This document shows positions 7,943 to 16,354 of a stretch of DNA of 64,000 bases, in pieces. The notes under the pieces were generated by a model. It did not search any database and was not told the origin of the DNA. It saw only the letters and a program-made list of their open reading frames with translations. Source of the DNA: Thauera sp. 2A1. GTDB taxonomy: Bacteria > Pseudomonadota > Gammaproteobacteria > Burkholderiales > Rhodocyclaceae. The position numbers and the translations under genes were made by a program. The stretch's first letter is position 1; each line of letters starts with the position of its first letter. Location of the stretch: the NCBI RefSeq assembly GCF_009469595.2, contig NZ_SSXV01000001.1:1-64000 (forward strand), read 5' to 3'.

Positions 7943-9007
7943 ATGCTCTACAGGGAAAACGGCCAGTTCAAGGCCAGCTATGCGGCCGACCAGCAGATCT
8001 TTCCGATCCTGCAGGATCGCGTCGCCATCGGCGCGCTGCTGGCCATCGCCTTCATCGTGCTGCCGCTGTTCGGCTCGGAATACCTCTTCCGCGCCATCCT
8101 GATCCCCTTCCTGATCCTCGCGCTGGCGGCGCTCGGGCTCAACATCCTGGTCGGCTACTGCGGCCAGATCTCGCTCGGCACCGGCGCCTTCATGGCGGTG
8201 GGGGCCTACGGCGCCTACAACTTCCTCGTGCGCATCGACGGCATGCCGCTGATCGCGGCAATGCTGCTGGGTGGCCTGTCGGCGACGGTGATCGGCGTGC
8301 TGTTCGGCATCCCGTCGCTGCGCATCAAGGGGCTGTACCTGGCGGTGGCCACGCTGGCGGCGCAGTTCTTCACCGACTGGGCCTTCCTGCGCATCAGCTG
8401 GTTCACCAACAACTCGAGCTCCGGTTCGGTCAGCGTTGCGGGCCTCAACGTGTTCGGCCTTCCGATCGAGTCGCCGGTGTCCAAGTACATGTTCTGCCTG
8501 GTGGTGGTGTGCGTGTTCGCGCTGATGGCGAAGAACCTCACGCGCAGCGCCATCGGCCGCCAGTGGATGGCGATCCGCGACATGGACGTGGCGGCGGCGG
8601 TGATCGGCATCCGCCCGATGTACGCCAAGCTGACCGCCTTCGCGGTGAGCTCCTTCATCGTCGGCGTGGCCGGCGTGCTGTGGGCCTTCATCCACCTCGG
8701 CGCCTGGGAGCCGGCGGCCTTCAGCATCGACCGCTCCTTCCAGTTGCTGTTCATGGTCATCATCGGCGGCCTGGGCTCGATCATGGGCGCCTTCTTCGGC
8801 GCGGCCTTCATCATCGTGCTGCCCATCCTGCTCGACCAGATTCCGCAACTGCTCGGCATCCCGCTCTCCACCGCCACGACCTCGCACCTGGTGCACATGA
8901 TCTTCGGCGCGCTGATCGTGTTCTTCCTGATCGTCGAGCCGCACGGGCTGGCCAAGCTGTGGAGCATCGGCAAGCAGAAGCTGAGGCTGTGGCCTTTCCC
9001 GCACTGA
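7943..9007 (+). CDS. livM: Liv-type ABC transporter permease (LivM-like)
   Basis: This 354-residue second permease subunit is slightly longer than LivH because of an N-terminal cytoplasmic stretch (residues 1-30, ending Q-D-R-V-A-I-G). LivM-type motifs are A-L-G-L-N-I-L-V-G-Y-C-G-Q-I-S-L-G in the first third and a coupling loop with S-A-I-G-R-Q-W-M-A-I-R-D-M-D-V-A-A. Near the C terminus is I-I-G-G-L-G-S-I-M-G-A-F-F-G. AGGAGATCCTTC precedes the ATG. It forms the heterodimeric channel with LivH and lies 20 bases downstream of it. Confidence 0.92.
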   Translation: MLYRENGQFKASYAADQQIFPILQDRVAIGALLAIAFIVLPLFGSEYLFRAILIPFLILALAALGLNILVGYCGQISLGTGAFMAVGAYGAYNFLVRIDGMPLIAAMLLGGLSATVIGVLFGIPSLRIKGLYLAVATLAAQFFTDWAFLRISWFTNNSSSGSVSVAGLNVFGLPIESPVSKYMFCLVVVCVFALMAKNLTRSAIGRQWMAIRDMDVAAAVIGIRPMYAKLTAFAVSSFIVGVAGVLWAFIHLGAWEPAAFSIDRSFQLLFMVIIGGLGSIMGAFFGAAFIIVLPILLDQIPQLLGIPLSTATTSHLVHMIFGALIVFFLIVEPHGLAKLWSIGKQKLRLWPFPH

Positions 9008-9093
9008 AAGCGGACCTGACCCGGATGCATTCCAGCCAGCACGACGTCCGGCACACGTGAGTTGCCACCGACCATTACACAAGAGGAGACACC

Positions 9094-10419
9094 ATGAAGC
9101 TCAGACCCTTTGCCCTTGCCATGGCGCTGGCGACCGTCGGCGCCGCCACCCTGTCGATGCCGGCCGCGGCGCAGCAGGCGAACGAGCAGTTCTTCCCGCT
9201 GCTGGTCTATCGCACCGGCGCCTACGCCCCCAACGGCACGCCCTGGGCCAACGGCAAGCAGGATTACGTCAAGTACATCAACGCCACCGGCGGCATCAAC
9301 GGCGTGAAGATCGCCTATGAGGAGTGCGAGACCGGCTACGCCACCGACAAGGGCGTGGAGTGCTACGAGCGCCTGAAGGGCAAGAAGGCGACGCTGATCG
9401 ACCCGCAGGCCACCGGCATCACCTTCGCGCTGACCGACAAGGCCCCGGTCGACAAGATTCCGCTCATCACGCTGGGCTACGGCCTGGCCGCCTCGCAGGA
9501 CGGCGGCGTGTTCAAGTGGAACTTCCCGCTGATGGGCAGCTACTGGACGGCGGCTGACGCGCTGATCCAGCACCTGGGCAAGAAGGAAGGTGGCCTCGAC
9601 AAGCTCAAGGGCAAGAAGATCGCGCTCGTCTATCACGACTCGCCGTTCGGCAAGGAGCCGATCCCGCTGCTGCAGAAGCGCGCGCAGATGCACGGCTTCG
9701 AACTCGTGCTGCTGCCGGTGACGGCGCCCGGCGTGGAGCAGAAGGCGACCTGGCTGCAGGTGCGCCAGCAACGCCCGGACTACACCCTGCTGTGGGGCTG
9801 GGGCGTGATGAACTCCACCGCGCTGAAGGAAGCCGTTGCCACGGGCTATCCGCGCGAGAAGCTGTTCGGCGTGTGGTGGTCGGGCGCCGAACCGGACGTC
9901 AAGGACGTCGGTGCCAACGCCAAGGGCTACAGCGCGCTGGCGCTCAACCCGCACGGCACCGATTCGCCGCTGGTGAAGGACATCCTGAAGAAGGTGCATG
10001 ACGCCGGCCAGGGTTCCGGTCCGCGCGAGGAAGTCGGTTCGGTGCTGTACATGCGCGGCCTGCTGATCCAGATGTTCGCCGTCGAGGCGGTGCGCACCGC
10101 GCAGGCCAAGTTCGGCCAGGGCAAGGTGATGACCGGCGAGCAGGTGCGCTGGGGCCTGGAGAACCTGAACATCGACGAGAAGCGCATCGGCGAGCTGGGC
10201 CTGGCCGGCCTGATCCGTCCGCTGAAGACGAGCTGCACCGACCACATGGGTTCGACTTCGGTCCGCATCCACTCCTGGGATGGCAGCCAGTGGAAGATGC
10301 AGCCCGACTGGTACGAGGCCGACAAGTCGGTCATCGACCCGATGGTCAAGGAGGCGGCCGACCGCTACGCGGCCGAGAAGCAGATCAAGCGCCGCGACGC
10401 AAGCGACTGCAACGCCTGA
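9094..10419 (+). CDS. Periplasmic substrate-binding protein of the Liv-type ABC transporter
   Basis: This 441-residue protein has a signal peptide (M-K-L-R-P-F-A-L-A-M, cleavage near A-A-A-Q-Q) and a type I periplasmic binding fold (Peripla_BP_6). It captures the ligand in the periplasm for LivHM. It is longer than LivJ of E. coli (~367 residues), as in the acid- or aromatic-binding members of the family. Motifs such as Y-V-K-Y-I-N-A-T-G-G-I-N-G and A-L-V-Y-H-D-S-P-F-G-K-E are in place. A GAGGAGACACC ribosome site precedes the ATG. It lies between livM and livF, so all five components belong to one transcription unit. Confidence 0.92.
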   Translation: MKLRPFALAMALATVGAATLSMPAAAQQANEQFFPLLVYRTGAYAPNGTPWANGKQDYVKYINATGGINGVKIAYEECETGYATDKGVECYERLKGKKATLIDPQATGITFALTDKAPVDKIPLITLGYGLAASQDGGVFKWNFPLMGSYWTAADALIQHLGKKEGGLDKLKGKKIALVYHDSPFGKEPIPLLQKRAQMHGFELVLLPVTAPGVEQKATWLQVRQQRPDYTLLWGWGVMNSTALKEAVATGYPREKLFGVWWSGAEPDVKDVGANAKGYSALALNPHGTDSPLVKDILKKVHDAGQGSGPREEVGSVLYMRGLLIQMFAVEAVRTAQAKFGQGKVMTGEQVRWGLENLNIDEKRIGELGLAGLIRPLKTSCTDHMGSTSVRIHSWDGSQWKMQPDWYEADKSVIDPMVKEAADRYAAEKQIKRRDASDCNA

Positions 10420-10512
10420 TCGGGGCCTGTGCCGCGCCCGCTTCGGCGGGTGCGGCGCGGTTCCGGATACCGACAGCGGCTCCCGCAGGGGCCCGACCGA
10501 CCGGATGAAGCG

Positions 10513-11322
10513 ATGAACGCACCGAATCTCCTCCTCAATGTGAATGGCATCGAGGTCATCTACAACCATGTGGCGCTGGTGCTCAAGGGCGTCTCGCTGC
10601 AGGTGCCCGAAGGCCGCATCGTCGCGCTGCTCGGCGGCAACGGTGCCGGCAAGACGACGACGCTGAGGGCGATCTCCAACCTGCTCAAGGGTGAGCGCGG
10701 CGAGGTCACCAAGGGTCAGATCGAGCTCAAGGGCGAGCGCATCGAGGCGCTGTCTCCGTCCGACCTCGTGCGTCGCGGCGTGGTGCAGGTGATGGAGGGG
10801 CGGCACTGCTTCGCCCACCTGACAATCGAGGAAAACCTGCTCGCCGGCGCCTACACGCGCCGCGACAAGGGCGAGATCGCCGCCAACCTCGACAAGGTCT
10901 ACACCTACTTCCCGCGCCTGAAGACGCGCCGCACCAGCCAGGCGGCCTACACTTCGGGTGGCGAGCAGCAGATGTGCGCGATCGGCCGGGCGCTGATGTC
11001 GAATCCGCGCATGGTGCTGCTGGACGAGCCGTCCATGGGCCTGGCGCCGCAGATCGTCGAGGAGGTGTTCGAGATCGTCAAGGATCTCAACGTGAAGGAA
11101 AAGGTGAGCTTCCTTCTTGCCGAGCAGAACACCATGGTGGCGCTGCGCTATTCCGACTTCGGCTACATCGTCGAGAACGGACGCATCGTGATGGAAGGCG
11201 AGGCGAAGGAGCTATCGTCCAACGAGGACGTGAAGGAGTTCTACCTCGGGCTGTCGGGCGAGGGCCGCAAGAGCTTCCGCGACGTCAAGCACTATCGCCG
11301 GCGCAAGCGCTGGCTGAGCTGA
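10513..11322 (+). CDS. livF: Liv-type ABC transporter ATP-binding protein (LivF-like)
   Basis: This 269-residue second ATPase has Walker A G-G-N-G-A-G-K-T-T at 41-49, signature T-S-G-G-E-Q-Q at 147-153, Walker B M-V-L-L-D-E-P at 167-173, and L-A-E-Q-N for the switch region. The ATG at 10513 is preferred because it places the domain start correctly; an in-frame upstream codon at 10429 would add 28 non-conserved residues. The protein ends with a basic tail (K-H-Y-R-R-R-K-R-W-L) that is longer than in amino-acid LivF. That tail, with the flanking ligases, suggests a specialised subfamily. Confidence 0.9.
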   Translation: MNAPNLLLNVNGIEVIYNHVALVLKGVSLQVPEGRIVALLGGNGAGKTTTLRAISNLLKGERGEVTKGQIELKGERIEALSPSDLVRRGVVQVMEGRHCFAHLTIEENLLAGAYTRRDKGEIAANLDKVYTYFPRLKTRRTSQAAYTSGGEQQMCAIGRALMSNPRMVLLDEPSMGLAPQIVEEVFEIVKDLNVKEKVSFLLAEQNTMVALRYSDFGYIVENGRIVMEGEAKELSSNEDVKEFYLGLSGEGRKSFRDVKHYRRRKRWLS

Positions 11323-11364
11323 GCCCGGCTTTCAGGCTTGCCGACCGATCCGACGGATGCTGCC

Positions 11365-12609
11365 ATGAACCCTTCCGAATTCTTTGACGAGCGGGAAGCC
11401 CGCAATGCTGCCGAGCGCGAGCGCGAGCTGCTCGCCCGTTTGCCGGCGCAGATCGCGCATGCCAAGGCGCACGCGCCGGCCTTCGCTGCGCTGCTCGCCG
11501 ATGTCGACCCGGCCGCCGTGACCACACGCGAGGCGCTTGCCGAACTACCCGTCGTGCGCAAGTCGGAACTCGTCGAGCGCCAGAAACTGGCACGACCTTT
11601 CGGCGGTTTCGCTGCGGTGGGCTGGGGTGCCGCCTGCCGTCGCGTGTTCTCCTCCCCCGGCCCGCTGTACGAGCCCGAAGGCGCCCGGCCCGACTACTAC
11701 CGGCTGGCGCGCGCACTGCATGCCGCGGGCTTTCGCGCCGGCGACCTGGTGCACAACACATTCTCGTACCACTTCACGCCGGCCGGCTCGATGATGGAGA
11801 CGGCGGCGCACGCGCTCGGCTGCACGGTGTTTCCGGCCGGCGTGGGGCAGACGGAGCAGCAGGTGGCGGCCATCGCCGACCTGCAACCCAATGCCTACGT
11901 CGGCACGCCTTCCTTCCTGCGCATCCTGCTCGACAAGGCCGACGAGCTGGGCGTGAAGCCGGCCTTCAACAAGGCTTTCGTGTCCGGCGAGGCCTTCCCG
12001 CCCAGCCTGCGCGAGGCCTTCGCGGCGCGCGGCATCACCGCCTTCCAGGCCTATGCGACGGCCGACATCGGCCTCATCGCCTACGAGACGCCGGCGCGCG
12101 ACGGCATGGTGGTCGACGAGGACATCGTCCTCGAGATCGTGCGCCCCGGCACCGGCGACCCGGTGGCTCCCGGTGAAGTGGGCGAGGTGGTCGTCACCAC
12201 CTTCAACCCCGATTACCCGCTGATCCGCTTCGGCACCGGCGACCTGTCGGCGCTGATGCCGGGCGCCTCGCCCTGTGGGCGGACGAACCTTCGCATCCGT
12301 GGCTGGATGGGGCGGGCCGACCAGACCACCAAGGTGAAAGGCATGTTCGTGCATCCCGGGCAGATCGCCCAGGTGGCGCGGAGGCATCCGGAGTTGCTGC
12401 GCGTGCGCCTGGTGGTGGACAATCCCGGGCTCAACGACCGCATGACGCTGATGTGCGAGGCGGCGGGCGGCGGCAGCGAGGCGCTGGCCGAGAGCGTGGC
12501 GGCGAGCATCCGCGAGTTGACCAAACTGCGCGGCGAAGTGGCCTTCCTGCCCGTCGGTTCGCTTGCCAATGACGGCAAGGTCATCGACGACCTGCGCAAG
12601 TACGACTGA
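11365..12609 (+). CDS. PaaK-like adenylate-forming ligase with altered nucleotide loop
   Basis: This 414-residue protein resembles phenylacetate-CoA ligases in length and layout: an N-terminal domain, G-T-P-S-F-L-R-I-L-L, a Y-A-T-A-D-I-G motif, F-G-T-G-D-L-S, and a small C-terminal domain after G-W-M-G-R-A-D-Q-T-T-K-V-K-G-M-F-V-H-P. The usual Ser/Gly/Thr-rich phosphate loop is missing. The corresponding place reads S-S-P-G-P-L-Y-E-P-E-G (96-106). The ATG at 11365 is chosen over a TTG at 11338; no strong Shine-Dalgarno is visible. It follows livF by 42 bases, so it is probably in the transporter operon. It may be a CoA ligase with a divergent loop or a non-ligase paralogue. Confidence 0.75.
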   Translation: MNPSEFFDEREARNAAERERELLARLPAQIAHAKAHAPAFAALLADVDPAAVTTREALAELPVVRKSELVERQKLARPFGGFAAVGWGAACRRVFSSPGPLYEPEGARPDYYRLARALHAAGFRAGDLVHNTFSYHFTPAGSMMETAAHALGCTVFPAGVGQTEQQVAAIADLQPNAYVGTPSFLRILLDKADELGVKPAFNKAFVSGEAFPPSLREAFAARGITAFQAYATADIGLIAYETPARDGMVVDEDIVLEIVRPGTGDPVAPGEVGEVVVTTFNPDYPLIRFGTGDLSALMPGASPCGRTNLRIRGWMGRADQTTKVKGMFVHPGQIAQVARRHPELLRVRLVVDNPGLNDRMTLMCEAAGGGSEALAESVAASIRELTKLRGEVAFLPVGSLANDGKVIDDLRKYD

Positions 12610-12693
12610 GCGATTCGGGCCGCGTGGCACCGGGCGCCAGTCGGCCTCGGTGCCTGCGGCCCATTTTTTCTCCTTCTTCCCCCTCGACCAGCC

Positions 12694-13875
12694 ATGACCG
12701 CATCCAGCCATCGACCGCCCCCCTTGCAGGGGCTGCGCATCCTCGACCTCACCCGCCTGCTGCCCGGCCCGCTCGCCACCCAGCATCTCGCCGACTACGG
12801 CGCCGAGGTCATCAAGGTGGAGGACACCGGCGCCGGCGACTATGCGCGCACGATGGGGGTGAGGGGCGGCGATACCAGCTATTTCTACCAGGTCGTGAAC
12901 CGCAACAAGAAGAGCCTGCGCCTGGACCTGAAGCACCCCGACGGCAAGGCGCTGTTCCTGCGCCTGGTGCGGGACGCCGATGCCCTGGTCGAGGGTTTCC
13001 GCCCGGGCGTGATGGACAAGCTCGGTCTCGGCTATGCGGCCGTGGCCGCGGAGAACCCGCGCATCGTCTATTGCAGCATCACCGGCTATGGGCAGACCGG
13101 TCCCTACGCGCTGCGGGCGGGGCACGACATCAACTACATCGGCTATGCCGGCGTGCTCGACCAGATCGGTAGCGCGGGCGCCGCACCGGCGCTGTCCAAC
13201 CTGCAGATCGGTGACCTGCTGGGCGGCACGATGGCGGCGGTGATGGGCATGCTCGTCGCGCTGATCGACGCGCGCGCGAGCGGGCGCGGCCGTCATGTGG
13301 ATGTCTCGATGACCCATGCCGCCATGGCGCATGCGATCTTCCCGCTCGCCGAGGTGCTCGCCCACGGTGGCGTGCGTGCGCGCGGCGAGGATCTGCTGAC
13401 CGGCGGCGTACCGTGCTACGGCATCTACGAGACGGCCGACGGACGCCACATGGCGGTCGGTTCGCTGGAGGAAAAGTTCTGGCACCTCACCTGCGACACC
13501 CTGGGTCGACCGGACCTCAAGGCCGCCCACCTGGCCACGGGTGAGGAGGGCGCGCGTGCGCGGGAGGAGGTCGCGGCGATCTTCCGCTCGCGCACTCAGG
13601 CGCAGTGGGTGGAAGTGTTCGACACGGTGGATTGCTGTGTGACGCCGGTGCTGCGACTGGAGGAGGCGATGGAAAACCCGCAGATCGTTGCACGCGGCAT
13701 GATTCAGGACGTGGAGGGCGTACGCCAGTTCGCGCCGCCGGTGCGTATGTCGGACCTCGAGGTGACAGCGGTTGCCGCGCCTTCCCGCGCCGGCGAGCAC
13801 AGTGAAGAACTCCTGCTGGCGCTCGGGCTGGGCGATGCCGACATCGCCCGCCTGCGCGCCGCTGGCGTCATCTGA
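12694..13875 (+). CDS. CaiB/BaiF family protein, probable alpha-methylacyl-CoA racemase
   Basis: This 393-residue protein belongs to the family III CoA-transferase fold. Its N terminus, L-R-I-L-D-L-T-R-L-L-P-G-P, is the family start. The catalytic positions favour racemase over transferase: G-H-D-I-N-Y gives His144 and Asp145, I-G-D-L-L-G-G gives Asp174, and G-S-L-E-E-K-F gives Glu259. These spacings equal those of mycobacterial MCR (His126, Asp156, Glu241) with a constant +18 offset. The enzyme would interconvert (2R)- and (2S)-2-methylacyl-CoA. It is the last gene of the plus-strand cluster and converges with phaM after 12 bases. A CoA-transferase role is not excluded. Confidence 0.8.
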   Translation: MTASSHRPPPLQGLRILDLTRLLPGPLATQHLADYGAEVIKVEDTGAGDYARTMGVRGGDTSYFYQVVNRNKKSLRLDLKHPDGKALFLRLVRDADALVEGFRPGVMDKLGLGYAAVAAENPRIVYCSITGYGQTGPYALRAGHDINYIGYAGVLDQIGSAGAAPALSNLQIGDLLGGTMAAVMGMLVALIDARASGRGRHVDVSMTHAAMAHAIFPLAEVLAHGGVRARGEDLLTGGVPCYGIYETADGRHMAVGSLEEKFWHLTCDTLGRPDLKAAHLATGEEGARAREEVAAIFRSRTQAQWVEVFDTVDCCVTPVLRLEEAMENPQIVARGMIQDVEGVRQFAPPVRMSDLEVTAVAAPSRAGEHSEELLLALGLGDADIARLRAAGVI

Positions 13876-13887
13876 AGCGCGGCGGGC

Positions 13888-14313
13888 TCACTTTTCCGAT
13901 GTGGATTTGCGCCGCGACGCGCTGCGCGGCGCCGTCCTGTCGTCACCCGCGGGGGCCGGTTGCGACGCTGCCGGCTGCCCTCCCATGAGGTTCCACGGCC
14001 ACATGGCCGCCGCAGCGGCGAAGGGGTTTGGGTTTTGCGCCTTGTCGGCTGTCTCGCCCTCCTGGGCATGCTGGCTCATCGCCTTCACCGCGGCCAGGGC
14101 GGCGCGCTGCATCTCCAGCCCCTGGGTGCTCATCTGCAGCATGTTGAGGTTCATCTTGAGCCAACCCTCGACCGCCTTCATGTCGGCGATGCGCTTGTCG
14201 AGCTCGTCGACGTCGAGCGTGGGCGTCACCATGCCCGGTAGCGAAAAGCCCATGTTCTGCCACATTCCGCGTACGAACTCGAGCGGATCCTGGGCGTTCT
14301 GGTCCTGAGACAT
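13888..14313 (-). CDS. phaM: PhaM-type polyhydroxyalkanoate granule regulatory protein
   Basis: This 141-residue protein matches the PhaM layout: an N-terminal F-V-R-G-M-W-Q-N-M-G segment, then P-T-L-D-V-D-E-L-D-K-R-I-A-D-M-K with a helical, coiled-coil-like stretch to about residue 80. It ends in an Ala/Pro linker and a basic tail (R-S-A-S-R-R-K-S). In Ralstonia, PhaM activates PHB synthase and ties granules to the nucleoid; the basic tail fits DNA binding. No pha synthase gene is nearby. The 109-base gap upstream may contain its promoter (TATGAT on the minus strand near 14350). Confidence 0.75.
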   Translation of the reverse strand: MSQDQNAQDPLEFVRGMWQNMGFSLPGMVTPTLDVDELDKRIADMKAVEGWLKMNLNMLQMSTQGLEMQRAALAAVKAMSQHAQEGETADKAQNPNPFAAAAAMWPWNLMGGQPAASQPAPAGDDRTAPRSASRRKSTSEK

Positions 14314-14422
14314 TCAAGTGCTCCCGGCTGGTCTTTGACAAGATCATCATAACCGATGCCTGCGGCCTGAAGCATTCTGCGCGGCAGCAAGGCCGGGCGA
14401 CCCGGTACAGGAACGGCGGCGC

Positions 14423-16354
14423 TCAATCGGCCGCATTCAGCATGCGGTGAATCAGCGCCCGCAGCCGCGCCGGGCGTACCGGCTTGTGCAGCAGCACGAT
14501 GCCGGCTTGCTGGGCAGCGGCCAGCGTCTCCGGGCCGGTGTCGCCACTGAGCAGGATGGCGGGCAGCGCAGGGAACTGGTCCGGGCTGCGAAGCAGGCCG
14601 ATCAGGTCGATGCCGTTCAGCTTGCCGCCGAGGCGGAAATCGCTGATCAGCAGGGCCGGCCGCCAGTCACCGGGTGCCAGCGCCGCGCGCAGTTCCTCCA
14701 CCGTCTCGGTCGACAGCACCTCGCACCCCCAGGATGCCAGCAGGCCCCGGGTGCCGTCGCGGGCGAGCGGGTCGTCGTCGAGCAGGGCAATGCGCACGCC
14801 GCCAAGGTCTCCGGGCGGGCGCTCGTCCACATTTTCCGAGGGCTTCGCCTCCGGCTCGGCAAGCGGAAGCTCGACGGCGAACACCGCGCCCCGGCCCGGA
14901 GCTGAACGCAGCTCCAGACGGTGATCGAGCAGGTCGGCGAGGCGGCGGACGATTGCCAGGCCGAGTCCAAGGCCCTTGTCGCGGGAACGTTCGGCGTTGT
15001 CGAGCTGAACGAATTCCTGAAAGACGATCTCCTGCGCCGCGGACGGTATGCCGACGCCGCTGTCGCGCACTTCGATTCGCACCCGCTCACCTCTCCGCCG
15101 GCAGGCGACGAGAATGGTGCCGTGCGGCGTGTAACGGACGGCGTTGCTGACGAGGTTGGCGACGATGCGTTCGAGCAGCACGGGATCGCTACGCGCCCAG
15201 AACTCGCCCGGACGCAGGACGAGCGTCAGCCCGCGATCCGCGGCCGCCGGGCGCTGGCCGGTGACGATGCGTTCGAGCAGCGGCTGCAGGTTGAACGGGC
15301 GGGGCGCCGGCCGTAGCACGCCGGCGTCCAGCCGCGAGATGTCGAGCAGGCTGTCGAGCAGGTTCTCCATCGCCTCCGCGGCAGCGGCGATGTGCCTTGC
15401 CAGCTCGTGCGCGCGGGGCGCCAGCGGCTGCTGGTCGAGTTCGGCGATGAACAGGCCGAGGGCGTGCATCGGTTGGCGCAGGTCATGGCTGGCGGCGGCC
15501 AGGAAGCGCGACTTGGCGAGGTTGGCAGTTTCGGCTTCATCCTTGCGCGTGCGCAGTTCCGCAGTGGCTTCCTCGATCTTGCGCGCCATGTGCTCGTGCA
15601 CCTCGGCCAGTCGCTCGGCCATCTCGTTGATGCCCTCGGCCAGCTTGCGCAGGCTGCCGCCGCCGGTGATCGCCACGCGTTCGTGCAGGCGCCCCTGGCC
15701 GAGCCGCAGTGCGGTGTCGGCCACGCGCCGTATCGGCCCGCTCACGCCACGGCTCATGTAGCCGGCCAGCAGCAGGCTGCCGGTCAGAACGAACAGCACC
15801 GAAAGGATGCCTGTCCATAGGAGTTCTCCACGGCGGCGCTGCAGACGGTCGAGCGACAGGTCCACTGTGACCAGACCCAGCGTGCTGTTCCGCGTGGCGG
15901 ACTTGCCGCGCTGCGATGCCGCCGCGCTGAGCAGGTCGTCGAGCTGCAGCTTGGTCGCCCGGATGGGCTCGACGAGGCGCAAGGTTCGCCCCTCCTTGAT
16001 GGTCACGGGGTGCAGGTCCCCCGGACCGGCGAGGGCCGGCAGGCGGGCGTCGAACCGGCCGATGTTCACCAGGGTGTTGCCGTCGTGGCCGACGATCCTC
16101 ACGCCGATCACGTCTTCCTCTCCCATCACGGTGGAGGCCAGTTGCTGCAGGGCCTCGCGGTCGCCGGAAAACACGGCGTATTCACTGGCGGCTGCAAGCT
16201 GGCGTGCGAAGGCCCGGCCGCGATCGGTGAGCGCCTGGTCGAGGTCCGTGATGCGCAGCGATGTGTACAGCGCGGTCATCAGCACGGCGAGCACCAGCAT
16301 GGGCAGCACGGCGACGAGCATCACGCGGGCGCGGACCCCCCAATTGCGGATCAT
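14423..16354 (-). CDS. Hybrid sensor histidine kinase with C-terminal receiver domain
   Basis: This 643-residue kinase has transmembrane helices near 10-31 and 179-198 enclosing a periplasmic sensor of ~145 residues, then a HAMP linker (about 200-255) and coiled coil. HisKA contains A-S-H-D-L-R-Q-P with His290. The ATPase domain has N-box N-L-V-S-N-A-V-R-Y, D-S-G-V-G-I-P and G-L-G-L-G-L-A. The receiver domain starts at about 520 with acidic pocket D-D-D and phospho-acceptor Asp572. Its ATG overlaps the stop of the upstream binding-protein gene as ATGA. It probably passes phosphate to the divergent LuxR-type regulator at 17492-18175. The attached receiver may act as a phosphate sink. Confidence 0.92.
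   Translation of the reverse strand: MIRNWGVRARVMLVAVLPMLVLAVLMTALYTSLRITDLDQALTDRGRAFARQLAAASEYAVFSGDREALQQLASTVMGEEDVIGVRIVGHDGNTLVNIGRFDARLPALAGPGDLHPVTIKEGRTLRLVEPIRATKLQLDDLLSAAASQRGKSATRNSTLGLVTVDLSLDRLQRRRGELLWTGILSVLFVLTGSLLLAGYMSRGVSGPIRRVADTALRLGQGRLHERVAITGGGSLRKLAEGINEMAERLAEVHEHMARKIEEATAELRTRKDEAETANLAKSRFLAAASHDLRQPMHALGLFIAELDQQPLAPRAHELARHIAAAAEAMENLLDSLLDISRLDAGVLRPAPRPFNLQPLLERIVTGQRPAAADRGLTLVLRPGEFWARSDPVLLERIVANLVSNAVRYTPHGTILVACRRRGERVRIEVRDSGVGIPSAAQEIVFQEFVQLDNAERSRDKGLGLGLAIVRRLADLLDHRLELRSAPGRGAVFAVELPLAEPEAKPSENVDERPPGDLGGVRIALLDDDPLARDGTRGLLASWGCEVLSTETVEELRAALAPGDWRPALLISDFRLGGKLNGIDLIGLLRSPDQFPALPAILLSGDTGPETLAAAQQAGIVLLHKPVRPARLRALIHRMLNAAD

Noticed and set aside
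1220..13875. A sterol-degradation island (sterol desaturase plus racemase and ligases)
   Set aside because: No cholesterol-pathway dehydrogenase, monooxygenase or ring-opening gene is present, and the desaturase superfamily is broad.
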